Source: an uncultured Acetatifactor sp. (GTDB taxonomy: Bacteria; Bacillota; Clostridia; Lachnospirales; Lachnospiraceae). Taken from it: 33,428 bases of DNA. A program made the position numbers and the translations under genes. Shown here one piece after another: positions 15,083-23,255 of this stretch. Under the pieces are notes generated by a model. It ran no database searches and was not told the DNA's origin. It saw nothing but the letters and a program-made list of their open reading frames with translations. Location: the NCBI GenBank assembly GCA_910578215.1, contig CAJTPH010000007.1:1-33428 (forward strand), in the 5' to 3' direction. How positions within the stretch are numbered: the stretch's first letter is position 1; each line of letters starts with the position of its first letter.

Positions 15083-15238
15083 ATGTTTACAGTTATCCGG
15101 TCAGATTATATATATTGTAACAGTTTTAGATATGCAGCGCTCGAATGTAAACAAGAGCGGGGCTTTGGTTTTGTGTGTTCAGATGAGAACAGGCTGGAAA
15201 GGATTTCTGTGACAAGGGATGTGCGACTGTGGGAATAG
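15083..15238 (+). CDS. Possible 51-residue protein
   Basis: ATG 15083 follows GGGGAAGG at about seven bases and opens MFTVIRSDYIYCNSFRYAAL then ECKQERGFGFVCSDENRLER and SVTRDVRLWE. Three cysteines and no membrane helix. Nothing recognisable; support is only the ribosome site and the regular codon use. It may be spurious. Confidence 0.3.
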   Translation: MFTVIRSDYIYCNSFRYAALECKQERGFGFVCSDENRLERISVTRDVRLWE

Positions 15239-15274
15239 AGGCAGGAGCAGACCGCAGGATACATGGATTTCAGG

Positions 15275-15317
15275 ACCGCTTAGCTTGCGTGAATACACAT
15301 GACAGGCGGTTTTTTTG
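15275..15317 (+). terminator. Possible terminator upstream of rtcB
   Basis: ACCGC (15275-15279) can pair with GCGGT (15306-15310), directly followed by a run of T (15310-15317). The loop is large but contains GTG/CAC pairing. It lies 34 bases before the rtcB start and could instead act as an attenuator for rtcB. Confidence 0.4.
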
Positions 15318-15350
15318 TACCGTTCAATATGAAAATGAGGAAAGAAGATC

Positions 15351-16565
15351 ATGGACAGGATTGAAATTAAAGGAAAAGTAAATACGGCTGTATGCTATGC
15401 AAGAATAGTAGAGGAGGAAGCCATAGAGCAGATCAGACGCATGTGCGATTATCCCATGACCGAGGGGTCAAAGATCCGCATTATGCCGGATGTTCATGCC
15501 GGTAAGGGCTGCACCATCGGCACCACCATGACGATTATCGATAAGGCGGTTCCGAACGTTGTGGGCGTGGACATCGGATGCGGCATGTATACGGTGAATC
15601 TGGGCAAAGGGGATATCGACTTTGCAAGGGTGGATGAAGCCGCCCATTATATTCCTTCCGGCATGAATGTCTGGGAAGGGCGGCAGGAGCGCTTTGACCT
15701 GACGGAGCTTGCCTGCTACAGGGAGCTTAAGGATACCAAGAGGCTGGAGAGATCGCTTGGCACGCTGGGCGGCGGCAATCATTTTATAGAGATCGATGAA
15801 GCCGGGGACGGCACCAAGTATCTGGTCATCCACTCCGGTTCAAGAAATCTGGGAAAGCAGGTGGCGGAGCTTTATCAGAGACTGGCAACTAATCTTGCCA
15901 GAGGGTATGGCGATTATCTTGAGAAGCGTGACGAGATTATCAGAGTCTATAAGGAGCAGGGGCGCAGGAATGAAATACAGGAGGCGCTGAAGAAGCTCCA
16001 TTGGCAGGTTTATGAGTCTGAGACGGCTGTGCCCGAGGATTTGTGCTATCTGTGGGGAAAATATCTCGAGGACTATCTGCATGATGTGGAGATCTGCCAG
16101 GCGTTTGCAAGACGAAGCAGGGAGAAGATGGCGGAGATCCTTATGGAGAGAACCGGCATGACCGGAGGAGAGGCATTCCATACCATTCATAATTATATCG
16201 ACACAGACGAAATGATTTTGAGAAAGGGCGCAATAGCCGCCCACGACGGAGAAAAAGTGCTGATTCCCATAAATATGAGGGACGGAAGCGTGCTGGCGGT
16301 GGGTAAGGGCAATCCCGAATGGAACTTCTCCGCGCCTCACGGGGCGGGAAGGCTTATGTCCAGGAAAAAGGCCAAGACAGATCTCAGCATGGATGAATAC
16401 AGAGAGACAATGAAGGGCGTTTATACCACCTCGATTAATGAAAATACATTGGACGAAGCACCCATGGCATATAAGAGACTTGAGGATATTATAGATGTTA
16501 TCAGAGAGTCCGTAGATGTCATCGATGTGATGAAACCCGTCTACAATTTTAAGGCTTCCGATTAA
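15351..16565 (+). CDS. rtcB: RtcB-type RNA ligase
   Basis: 404 residues. RtcB joins RNA ends carrying 2',3'-cyclic phosphate or 3'-phosphate to 5'-OH, using GTP and Mn. Landmarks: MPDVHAGKGCTIG (45-57), VGVDIGCGM (71-79, metal ligands Asp74 and Cys77), GGGNHFIE (140-147, His144), HSGSR (161-165), IHNY (279-282, metal His280) and SAPHGAGR (327-334) with His330, the residue guanylylated in the family. Length fits the shorter bacterial form. ATG 15351 follows GAGGAAAGAAG. It is the first intact housekeeping gene after the mobile region, and a small XRE gene follows 50 bases later on the same strand. No archease or RNA cyclase gene is nearby, so its RNA target is unknown. Confidence 0.95.
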   Translation: MDRIEIKGKVNTAVCYARIVEEEAIEQIRRMCDYPMTEGSKIRIMPDVHAGKGCTIGTTMTIIDKAVPNVVGVDIGCGMYTVNLGKGDIDFARVDEAAHYIPSGMNVWEGRQERFDLTELACYRELKDTKRLERSLGTLGGGNHFIEIDEAGDGTKYLVIHSGSRNLGKQVAELYQRLATNLARGYGDYLEKRDEIIRVYKEQGRRNEIQEALKKLHWQVYESETAVPEDLCYLWGKYLEDYLHDVEICQAFARRSREKMAEILMERTGMTGGEAFHTIHNYIDTDEMILRKGAIAAHDGEKVLIPINMRDGSVLAVGKGNPEWNFSAPHGAGRLMSRKKAKTDLSMDEYRETMKGVYTTSINENTLDEAPMAYKRLEDIIDVIRESVDVIDVMKPVYNFKASD

Positions 16566-16615
16566 GGCGCAGGAACGGCTTCCTTCTGCCTGCGGAGGCG
16601 GAAATGGAGGAAAAA

Positions 16616-16870
16616 ATGTTTACTGTGCCTGCTATAGATATGGCGGCTACCGGAAGGAATATTATGAGGCTGAGGGAGGCGGCAGGTATGACTGTCAGAG
16701 AGCTGCAGGATATTTTTGGCTTTGCCACTCCTCAGGCAATTTACAAGTGGCAGCACGGAACGGCAATGCCTACGGTGGATAATCTGGTTGTCTTGGCAGC
16801 CGTATTGGAGGTCTCTCTGGATGAAATCATTGTAATCAATGTAAATGTTAAGGCGCAGATCAGCGCATAA
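16616..16870 (+). CDS. Small XRE-family regulator downstream of rtcB
   Basis: 84 residues. A helix-turn-helix domain covers about residues 8-65: GRNIMRLREAAGMTVRELQD, then IFGFATPQAIYKWQHGTAMP, then TVDNLVVLAAVLEVSLDEII. The tail is short and hydrophobic. The ATG at 16616 is preferred over 16604 because GGAGG (16607-16611) lies correctly in front of it. The 50-base gap to rtcB suggests cotranscription. The variant FATPQAIYKWQ recognition helix is common among Clostridia XRE proteins of unknown target. Confidence 0.85.
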   Translation: MFTVPAIDMAATGRNIMRLREAAGMTVRELQDIFGFATPQAIYKWQHGTAMPTVDNLVVLAAVLEVSLDEIIVINVNVKAQISA

Positions 16871-16969
16871 AGACCCAATAAGCGGAGCTTTTCCCGGTCT
16901 AAGAGGCGGAAGGCTTTCGCCAGGCGGTCAGGACGGCGGCCTTTCGGGCTGCAAATCCTGCAGTATCAT

Positions 16970-16993
16970 GGGGGCAAAATCCCTTTTGCCCCC
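16970..16993. repeat. Perfect 10-bp hairpin upstream of tRNA-Tyr
   Basis: GGGGGCAAAA (16970-16979) and TTTTGCCCCC (16984-16993) with a 4-base loop, 17 bases before the tRNA. There is no U-run, so it is not a classical terminator. It could mark the end of the rtcB-XRE transcript or a processing site. Confidence 0.55.
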
Positions 16994-17009
16994 AACAGCT
17001 TAAAACTAT

Positions 17010-17093
17010 GGGCAGGTAAGCCTAGTGGCGAAGGCGGCGGACTGTAAATCCGTTACATCAGAAACACCGTTGGTTCGAGTCCAACCCTGCCCA
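17010..17093 (+). tRNA. tRNA-Tyr (GTA)
   Basis: 84 bases with a full cloverleaf: acceptor GGGCAGG/CCTGCCC with discriminator A, a D-arm, anticodon stem CGGA/TCCG around a loop with GTA at 17044-17046, a long variable arm as in bacterial tRNA-Tyr, and a T-arm GTTGG-TTCGAGT-CCAAC. CCA is not encoded. The long variable arm also rules out most other isoacceptors. Confidence 0.95.
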
Positions 17094-17244
17094 CTGCATA
17101 TAAAAAACACGTGATAAACAACCCGACACAAAAGATAATAAAATTTCCGGGCGGACGGTAAAATCGGTTCCTGCAGAGCGTTTCCAGCCTTAAGGCTGAA
17201 AATTCATTCTGCGTCCTTTGGCTGAAAATGAATGATACGGCACA

Positions 17245-18252
17245 TTAACAGCTTATATTAAGCATCTGCGCCCTGCCGTGGAGCCTCAGTGCCATGGAGT
17301 CCGCGGGCACGAAAATGCAGTCGCCCCGGAAAAAATTCAGCGCATGCCCGTTTTCCTCATAAAGAGTGCCGCAGCCGCCGATGCACAGAAGCACATGGAA
17401 GGAATTTTCCGCCGTGCAGAAGCATGCCATAGCGCGGCAGCGCTCCGTATTGATGAGCTGGCGTTCCACCTGGAAATATCTGCAGCGGCACAAAAGCTCC
17501 GAGGCGCATCCCGGCGTGTATTTTAAGACGCGCATGGGCTGGCGCGGCGGGGCGTTGCCGTTCAGATCCGCCACATCCAGGGCCTTTTCAATGTGCAGCT
17601 CCCGCTTTTTGCCGTTTTTGTCCAGGCGGTCATAATCAAACAGGCGGTAAGTGAGGTTGGAGCTTTCCTGTATCTCCGCGATCAGGGCTCCGGCGCCGAT
17701 TGCGTGGACCTTTCCCGCCTGGATAAAAAATACGTCGTCCTTTTTGATGTGTACCTTCTGCAGATATTTTTCCACCGTTCCCAGCAGGATGCTTTTTTTG
17801 AGAGCTTCCCGGTTTATGCTTTGCCTGAAGCCGTACACGATCCTGGCGTCTTCCGCCGTATCCAGCACATACCACATTTCCGTTTTGCCCAGAGAGCCGT
17901 TTTCATGCTCAAACGCGTAGGCGTCGTCCGGATGCACCTGTACAGAAAGGTCCTGCCTGGCATCGATTAGCTTGATCAGTATCGGCAGCTCTCCCAGGGT
18001 GCGCATATGCGTTCCCAGATATTCCGGATGCCGCCGCAGCACCTCCGCCAGAGCTTCTCCCTGAAACTGCCCGCTTGCCACAATGCTCTGACCGTCCGCG
18101 TGGGTGGAGCACTCCCATGTCTCCGCCAGAGGCTCCATTGGGATATCCTTTGAAAAATCGTCATTGAGGCGGGTTCCGCCCCAAAGATAATCCTTCCCCG
18201 CGGGCTTCAGAAGAAAGGGCTCAGCTTTCCAGCCGGAATTTCTGTTTGTCAT
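17245..18252 (-). CDS. manA: Mannose-6-phosphate isomerase, class I
   Basis: 335 residues. It interconverts fructose 6-phosphate and mannose 6-phosphate, supplying the GDP-mannose route in the cytosol. The zinc site is visible: SVQVHPDD (Gln/His), GKTEMWYVLD (Glu) and GKVHAIGAG (His), with YRLFDYDR near the active site. The length matches short Firmicutes ManA proteins of about 310-330. ATG 18252 lies inside the end of manC (32-base overlap) with GGAGAGGAG in front, so translation is coupled. It is the last gene of gmd-fcl-manC-manA. No convincing terminator follows; a CAGCC/GGCTG hairpin (17184-17197) is the only candidate. Confidence 0.93.
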   Translation of the reverse strand: MTNRNSGWKAEPFLLKPAGKDYLWGGTRLNDDFSKDIPMEPLAETWECSTHADGQSIVASGQFQGEALAEVLRRHPEYLGTHMRTLGELPILIKLIDARQDLSVQVHPDDAYAFEHENGSLGKTEMWYVLDTAEDARIVYGFRQSINREALKKSILLGTVEKYLQKVHIKKDDVFFIQAGKVHAIGAGALIAEIQESSNLTYRLFDYDRLDKNGKKRELHIEKALDVADLNGNAPPRQPMRVLKYTPGCASELLCRCRYFQVERQLINTERCRAMACFCTAENSFHVLLCIGGCGTLYEENGHALNFFRGDCIFVPADSMALRLHGRAQMLNISC

Positions 18253-19537
18253 GTACGCTGATCTCCTCTCCGAGCTGTACCTCCATCACCTTCAGCTCCG
18301 TGTCGGCAATGATGGTATGCCGGCACCCTGCCTGCATGGTAACCACATCGCCGGGCTTTACGGGCTGCTCCATGCCGTCAACAATGGTTCGTCCCGTGCC
18401 GGAAATGATGGTCCAGACCTCGTCCCGCAGCTTATGACTGTGGTAATTCATCATGTGGCCGGCATTTAACGTGACCTTGATTGTCATGCTGCCGTCCTCA
18501 ATGTCCATGACCCGGAAGCTGCCCCAGGATTTTTCCGCAAACATCACCGGGCGTTCTATTTCGTCAACATAAGGCTTGATATAGCTGGACTGCTCCTTGT
18601 CGGAGACCAAAATTCCCTCGGGACTTGCCGAAACCACGATATCCTTCAGCCCCATGCATAAAACCGGCAAATCCAGCTCGTTTATCACATGCACGTTGCG
18701 GCAGGTCTCGTTTTGGATGGCATTCCCCACACAGGCGTCATCCATTGCCTCCGTCAGCGTATTCCATGTTCCCAGATCCTTCCATTGCCCGTTAAAACGC
18801 ATGACCTTGATATGTTCTTCCTTTTCCACAACAGCATAGTCTAAGCTGATCCTGGTCAGAGTCTCATACCTGTCAAACAGATCGTGATAATCCGTAAAAT
18901 CGATGAGCTCGTGGGCCTTGTCCAGCACATATTTGAGCTTGTAGGCAAAGACGCCGCCATTCCAGAGGGCGCCCCGGGAAATATACTCCTTTGCGGTCTC
19001 TGCGTCCGGCTTTTCCTTAAAGGCCTTCACGCCGCTGACGGCGTCCCGGCTTCCCGGGATAATGTAACCGTATTTCTCACTGGGATAGGTGGGCTCAATG
19101 CCCATCAGGACAAGATTGGCGTCCCCTTCCGCAGCCAGCTGCCCCAGCTTTGCCAATGCCTCAAAATAATCCTGCTCCACGGCAGGGTCCACCGGGCAGA
19201 CAACCACAGGCTCCTCCGCGGAGACGCCCTGGACGTCATGGAGATAGGCGGTGGCCAGAGCGATTGCCGGAAACGTGTCTCTCCGGCAGGGCTCCACGGA
19301 AATGCCCACGGCTTCTCCCAATTGGTTGCGTATGGAGGAGACCTGGGTCCTGGATGTGGCGATGGTCACCCTGGCATCCTTATCCGTCCGGAGAAGCTGC
19401 CTGTAGACCCGCTGCACCATGGACTCATATTCTCCCTGAGGCGTCTTGAAAATTTTGATAAACTGCTTGGAGCGTATATCGTTGGACAATGGCCAAAGCC
19501 GCTTCCCCGAGCCGCCGGATAATAAAATAATGTTCAC
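18221..19537 (-). CDS. manC: Mannose-1-phosphate guanylyltransferase with C-terminal cupin domain
   Basis: 438 residues. Makes GDP-mannose from GTP and mannose 1-phosphate. The nucleotidyltransferase domain (about 1-260) begins LLSGGSGKRLWPLS, the family nucleotide loop, and contains FKEKPD. The C-terminal part (about 340-430) is the cupin of type II phosphomannose isomerases: MNYHSHKLRDEVWTIISGTG, then VKPGDVVTM. Bifunctional activity is possible, though a separate manA lies downstream. Start is GTG 19537, preceded by AGGAG five bases away. The upstream leader carries a duplicated hairpin and ribosome-site module (19540-19634). Slightly shorter than typical ManC/AlgA (about 470). Confidence 0.93.
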   Translation of the reverse strand: MNIILLSGGSGKRLWPLSNDIRSKQFIKIFKTPQGEYESMVQRVYRQLLRTDKDARVTIATSRTQVSSIRNQLGEAVGISVEPCRRDTFPAIALATAYLHDVQGVSAEEPVVVCPVDPAVEQDYFEALAKLGQLAAEGDANLVLMGIEPTYPSEKYGYIIPGSRDAVSGVKAFKEKPDAETAKEYISRGALWNGGVFAYKLKYVLDKAHELIDFTDYHDLFDRYETLTRISLDYAVVEKEEHIKVMRFNGQWKDLGTWNTLTEAMDDACVGNAIQNETCRNVHVINELDLPVLCMGLKDIVVSASPEGILVSDKEQSSYIKPYVDEIERPVMFAEKSWGSFRVMDIEDGSMTIKVTLNAGHMMNYHSHKLRDEVWTIISGTGRTIVDGMEQPVKPGDVVTMQAGCRHTIIADTELKVMEVQLGEEISVHDKQKFRLES

Positions 19538-19539
19538 AC

Positions 19540-19634
19540 TAACTCCTATCTGCCCGCTCCAGCGGGCATAAAAATCAGGATTGTGAAATGTTCTATTTCA
19601 CATTAACTCCTATCTGCCCGCATTAGCGGGCATA
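19540..19634 (-). repeat. Duplicated hairpin plus ribosome-site module in the manC leader
   Basis: Two 31-base copies, 19540-19570 and 19604-19634, 64 bases apart. Each carries the hairpin TGCCCGC-N4-GCGGGCA followed (minus strand) by AGATAGGAGTTA. The copies differ mainly in the loop. The copy near manC provides its real ribosome site. The distant copy also has AGGAG, but its GTG is followed at once by AAA TAG. Between them GTGAAA/TTTCAC forms a third small hairpin. Confidence 0.75.
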
Positions 19635-19668
19635 AACTATCTTCCATAAATACCGTGCCGGAAATGGC

Positions 19669-20610
19669 TTACCGTTCGGCGCGCATGGGATTATTTAGGA
19701 AATCCTCATAGGCCAGCCGGATGCCGTCTTCCAGCTCGGTCCTGTAGCGCCAGCCCAGGGCGGCTGCCTTGGAGACATCCAGAAGCTTGCGGGGCGTGCC
19801 GCAGGGCTTGCTGGTATCCCAGCGGATTTCGCCCTCATAGCCGATCACCCTGGCGACCAGCTTAGTGAGCTCTTTGATCGTAAGCTCTTTTCCCGTTCCC
19901 GCGTTGACCGTCTCGCTGCCGCTGTAATGGTTCATCAGAAAGACGCAGAGATTCGCAAGGTCGTCCACATATAAAAATTCCCGAAGCGGGCTGCCGTCCC
20001 CCCAGCAGGTCACATACGGCAGATTTTGTTCCTTCGCCTCGTGAAAACGGCGGATCAGCGCCGGAAGCACATGGCTGTGGGTGGGATGATAATTGTCGTT
20101 GGGACCGTAAAGATTGGTGGGCATCACCGAGATATAGTCGGCGCCGTACTGCCTGTTCAGATATTCGCAGTACTTTAACCCTGAGATCTTTGCCAGCGCG
20201 TATGCCTCGTTGGTCTTTTCCAGCTCGCTGGTCAGCAGGCAGCTCTCCTTCATGGGCTGCGGCGCCAGGCGCGGATAGATGCAGGAGGAGCCCAGGAATT
20301 CCAGCTTTTTGCAGCCGTTTTGCCATGCGGAATGAATCACGTTCATCTCCAGGATCATGTTATCATACATAAAATCCGCAAGCGCGCCTTCGTTTGCCGC
20401 GATTCCGCCTACCTTTGCCGCCGCCAGAAAGACATATTCGGGCTTCTCCCGGGCAAAGAATTTCTCCACCTGGTCCTGCCGGCACAGATCCAGCTCCTTA
20501 TGGGTTCTGGTCAGAATATTGGTATAGCCCTGGCGCTCCAGCTCGCGGATAATAGCGGAGCCCACCATGCCCCGGTGCCCGGCAACGTATATTTTAGCGT
20601 CCTTTTCCAT
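19669..20610 (-). CDS. fcl: GDP-L-fucose synthase
   Basis: 313 residues. Epimerises and reduces GDP-4-keto-6-deoxymannose to GDP-L-fucose with NADPH. The Rossmann start is IYVAGHRGMVGSAI, the family's GxxGxxG variant; LGSSCIYPRLA and YALAKISGLKYCEYLNRQYG give the catalytic Ser/Tyr/Lys set; NLYGPNDNYHP is conserved in this enzyme. ATG 20610 has an AAGGAA site. It lies 52 bases after gmd, so it is the second gene of the operon. Confidence 0.95.
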   Translation of the reverse strand: MEKDAKIYVAGHRGMVGSAIIRELERQGYTNILTRTHKELDLCRQDQVEKFFAREKPEYVFLAAAKVGGIAANEGALADFMYDNMILEMNVIHSAWQNGCKKLEFLGSSCIYPRLAPQPMKESCLLTSELEKTNEAYALAKISGLKYCEYLNRQYGADYISVMPTNLYGPNDNYHPTHSHVLPALIRRFHEAKEQNLPYVTCWGDGSPLREFLYVDDLANLCVFLMNHYSGSETVNAGTGKELTIKELTKLVARVIGYEGEIRWDTSKPCGTPRKLLDVSKAAALGWRYRTELEDGIRLAYEDFLNNPMRAER

Positions 20611-20662
20611 GTTTTACCGATTCCTTTCGTTTTAGCGCGGATTAATAATAAATGCCTGATTT

Positions 20663-21733
20663 TCAAGCTTCGTTGCCGGATGCCTGGGCCGCCTGCTTTA
20701 AAGCCTTCTCGGTTTTTGCCAGCGCCCGGTCGTGCTTTGCCATAATGTGGATCAATTCGCTGTAGCTTGTCTTCTGGGGATTCCAGCCCAGCACGGTTTT
20801 TGCCTTTGTGGGATCTCCCCAGAGATTGTCCACATCGGTGGGGCGGAACCATGCGGGATTGACACAGACCAGCAGCTTTCCGGTCTTTTTGTCATACCCC
20901 TTCTCGTCGAGACCCCTGCCCTCCCAGCGGATGTCCATGCCGTTTGCCGCAAAGGCTTTTTCGGTAAAATCTCTCACTGTATGCTGCTCTCCGGTGGCAA
21001 TGACAAAGTCCTCCGGGGTGTCGTGCTGCAGAATCAGCCACATACATTCCACATAATCCCTGGCATAGCCCCAGTCGCGCAGGGAATCCATATTGCCAAG
21101 CTCCAGATGATCCTGCAGCCCCTCCGCAATGCGCCCTGCCGCCAGCGTGATTTTGCGGGTCACAAAGTTCTCTCCCCGGCGCTCGGATTCATGATTAAAC
21201 AGAATTCCGTTGACCGCGAACATGCCGTAGGCCTCGCGATACTCCTTTGTGATCCAGAAGCCGTACTGCTTTGCCACGGCATAGGGACTGTAGGGATGGA
21301 AGGGCGTGGTTTCCTTCTGCGGAACCTCCTCAACCTTTCCGTACAGCTCGGAGGTGGATGCCTGATAAATCCTGGTTTTGGAAATCAGGTTTAAAATTCG
21401 CACCGCCTCCAAAATACGCAGCACACCTATGGCGTCCACGTCGCCGGAGTACTCCGGTACGTCAAAGGACACCTGTACGTGGGACTGCGCGGCCAGATTA
21501 TAGATCTCGTCAGGCTGTACCAGCCCAATAATGCGGATCAGGGAGGAAGAATCGGACAGATCGCCCTCGTGCAGGGTTATGGCATTTTCAGCCAGCAGAT
21601 GGTCGATACGTGCCGTGTTGGAAATGGAGGCCCGACGGATAATCCCGTGTACCTCATATCCCTTTTCCAGTAAAAATTCTGCCAAAAAGGACCCGTCCTG
21701 ACCTGTAATGCCTGTAATCAGTGCTTTTTTCAT
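20663..21733 (-). CDS. gmd: GDP-mannose 4,6-dehydratase
   Basis: 356 residues. Converts GDP-mannose to GDP-4-keto-6-deoxymannose using bound NADP. Motifs: GITGQDGSFLAEFLLEKGYE (NADP loop), IYQASTSELYGKVEEVPQKE, then YSPYAVAKQYGFW (Tyr/Lys) and NHESERRGENFVTRKI, all characteristic of Gmd. Full length. First gene of the operon, reading away from the AraC gene; AAGG precedes ATG 21733. The leader of about 110 bases contains a candidate operator (21823-21879). Confidence 0.96.
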   Translation of the reverse strand: MKKALITGITGQDGSFLAEFLLEKGYEVHGIIRRASISNTARIDHLLAENAITLHEGDLSDSSSLIRIIGLVQPDEIYNLAAQSHVQVSFDVPEYSGDVDAIGVLRILEAVRILNLISKTRIYQASTSELYGKVEEVPQKETTPFHPYSPYAVAKQYGFWITKEYREAYGMFAVNGILFNHESERRGENFVTRKITLAAGRIAEGLQDHLELGNMDSLRDWGYARDYVECMWLILQHDTPEDFVIATGEQHTVRDFTEKAFAANGMDIRWEGRGLDEKGYDKKTGKLLVCVNPAWFRPTDVDNLWGDPTKAKTVLGWNPQKTSYSELIHIMAKHDRALAKTEKALKQAAQASGNEA

Positions 21734-21822
21734 AAAATACCTTCACTTTCTTTTTGTAGTCTTCTGCGTATGACCGTGATTCATGCGTCCTGCTTTGTGG
21801 GTTTTTTGCAGAATACGGCTTA

Positions 21823-21879
21823 TATGCTGCACAATAGATAACTCTGATTTTTTATTATAAGCATATGTTTTGCAGCATA
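21823..21879 (-). promoter_or_regulatory. Candidate gmd promoter flanked by a 9-bp inverted repeat
   Basis: On the minus strand TATAAT (21854-21859) with TGCT just before it is a likely -10 for gmd; the -35 is poor, as for an activated promoter. TATGCTGCA (21823-21831) and TGCAGCATA (21871-21879) flank it exactly, the outer one lying where a -35 would be. This is a plausible site for the divergent AraC protein. Confidence 0.45.
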
Positions 21880-21971
21880 AAAGTGTATATGTTGGATTTT
21901 TTTAGCACAATATTGACTTTATGTGGTAGAATGTTGACACAGAAGGTCATTGTGTCACGAAAGGAACGGTT

Positions 21972-22832
21972 ATGGAAAAATCTCTTTTTCAGGACCATCA
22001 GGTAGACTCGGCGCGTATCCTTTATACGCCGTCCGTATTTGCAAACGCCAATCTGATTCATTTACAGGAGATCGGCACGCTTACCGCCCTGAAGCCCCAT
22101 ACAAGCAGAAGGGAAAATCTCGCCTCTTATCTTTTTTTTCTGGTGAAAAGCGGCTCCGGCTTTCTGGAATATGAGGGAACGGTCTATCCGCTGGCGGCGG
22201 GGGACTGCGTCTTTTTGGACTGTAGAAAGTCCTATTCCCACAGGACGGAGGGCGATCTGTGGGAGCTTGGCTGGGTTCATTTTTTCGGCCCCAACATGAG
22301 CGCCATTTACAAAAAATATGTGGAGCGGGGAGGGAATCCCTGCTTTCACGCCCAAGACGCCGGGGCCTATGAGGCGCTTCTCTCGGAGCTGCACGCCATA
22401 GCCGATTCCAGTTCCTATGTGCGGGACATGAAGATTTATGAGAAGCTCACGGCGCTTTTGGCGCTTTTGATGGAGGAGAGCTGGCAGCCTGCAGGCTCTG
22501 CCCGTGCAAGCGCACAAAAACGCGATATGCAGGATATCAAGGAATATCTGGACGGGCATTATCGGGAGAAAATATCTCTGGATGCTCTTGCCGAGCGTTT
22601 TTATATCAATAAGTTTTACCTTTCCCGTCTGTTTAAAAATCAGTTTGGCGTCTCGGTGAGCCATTATCTGCTCCAGGTGCGCATCACCCATGCGAAGTGG
22701 CTGCTGCGGTTCTCGGCCCTGTCCATGGAGGAGATCAGCCGTCAGTGCGGCATGAATGACGCCAACTATTTTTCCAGAATATTCAAAAAGGTGGAGCGGA
22801 TGACGCCGGGAGAATTTCGGCGGCTGTGGTAG
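21972..22832 (+). CDS. AraC-family transcriptional regulator
   Basis: 286 residues. The N-terminal cupin-like sensor domain spans about 1-165 (ASYLFFLVKSGSGFLEYEGT, then VYPLAAGDCVFLD, as in sugar-sensing AraC proteins). The double helix-turn-helix spans 187-286, with ISLDALAERFYINKFYLSRL and MEEISRQCGMNDANYFSRIF followed by RMTPGEFRR. AAAGGAACGG stands before ATG 21972. It diverges from gmd, with 238 bases between the two starts. By position it may control the GDP-fucose operon, itself or unseen sugar genes. A TTGACT and a TGGTAGAAT box in the intergenic region could serve its own promoter. Ligand unknown. Confidence 0.9.
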   Translation: MEKSLFQDHQVDSARILYTPSVFANANLIHLQEIGTLTALKPHTSRRENLASYLFFLVKSGSGFLEYEGTVYPLAAGDCVFLDCRKSYSHRTEGDLWELGWVHFFGPNMSAIYKKYVERGGNPCFHAQDAGAYEALLSELHAIADSSSYVRDMKIYEKLTALLALLMEESWQPAGSARASAQKRDMQDIKEYLDGHYREKISLDALAERFYINKFYLSRLFKNQFGVSVSHYLLQVRITHAKWLLRFSALSMEEISRQCGMNDANYFSRIFKKVERMTPGEFRRLW

Positions 22833-22854
22833 AAGCGCCGGCTGTATTTGTATG

Positions 22855-22883
22855 TGGAAATTTTTGTATGTTTTTGTTATAAT
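22855..22883 (+). promoter_or_regulatory. Promoter of the clpS-clpA-aat operon
   Basis: TGGAAA (22855-22860), 17 bases, TATAAT (22878-22883) with TGT directly before it as an extended -10. It lies 22 bases after the AraC stop. No stress-regulator operator (CtsR- or HrcA-type) is visible. Confidence 0.6.
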
Positions 22884-22937
22884 GGTTGTGATAAAAAGGC
22901 TGCGGGATTTACGCGCCGTGAGGAAATGGGGGCTGTT

Positions 22938-23246
22938 ATGTCTGTACAGGGAGAAGCAGGGGGACAGGTAAGGGAAAAAACAAGGATAGACGTGCATGAA
23001 CCGAGGCATTATAAGGTAATTATGCACAACGACGACTTTACCTCAATGGAGTTTGTGGTTGAGATATTGATGGATATTTTTCATAAGGACGGGCTGGAGG
23101 CGGAGAGGTTGATGCTTACGGTCCATAAGAGCGGAAGGGCGGTTGTAGGCGCATACCCCTATGATATTGCGGTTACAAAGGCCCGGATGGCATCGGCAAG
23201 GGCAAGGGAGGAAGGATTCCCCTTAAGGCTGACAGTGGAGGTATAA
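22938..23246 (+). CDS. clpS: ClpS adaptor protein
   Basis: 102 residues. ClpS binds proteins with a destabilising N-terminal residue and hands them to ClpA. Motifs: YKVIMHNDDFTSMEFVVEIL, with Asn31-Asp32 that grip the substrate N-terminus, and TVHKSGRAVV with His63, matching the binding pocket of known ClpS proteins. A flexible N-terminus of about 20 residues is present, as needed for delivery. ATG 22938 is chosen because GGGGG lies before it; longer readings back to 22848 overlap the promoter. Nine bases separate it from clpA. Confidence 0.93.
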   Translation: MSVQGEAGGQVREKTRIDVHEPRHYKVIMHNDDFTSMEFVVEILMDIFHKDGLEAERLMLTVHKSGRAVVGAYPYDIAVTKARMASARAREEGFPLRLTVEV

Positions 23247-23255
23247 GGAGAGCGT

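Noticed and set aside
17181..17203. Terminator after manA
   Set aside because: A CAGCC/GGCTG hairpin exists, but no U-run follows on the minus strand; the end of the operon is left open.
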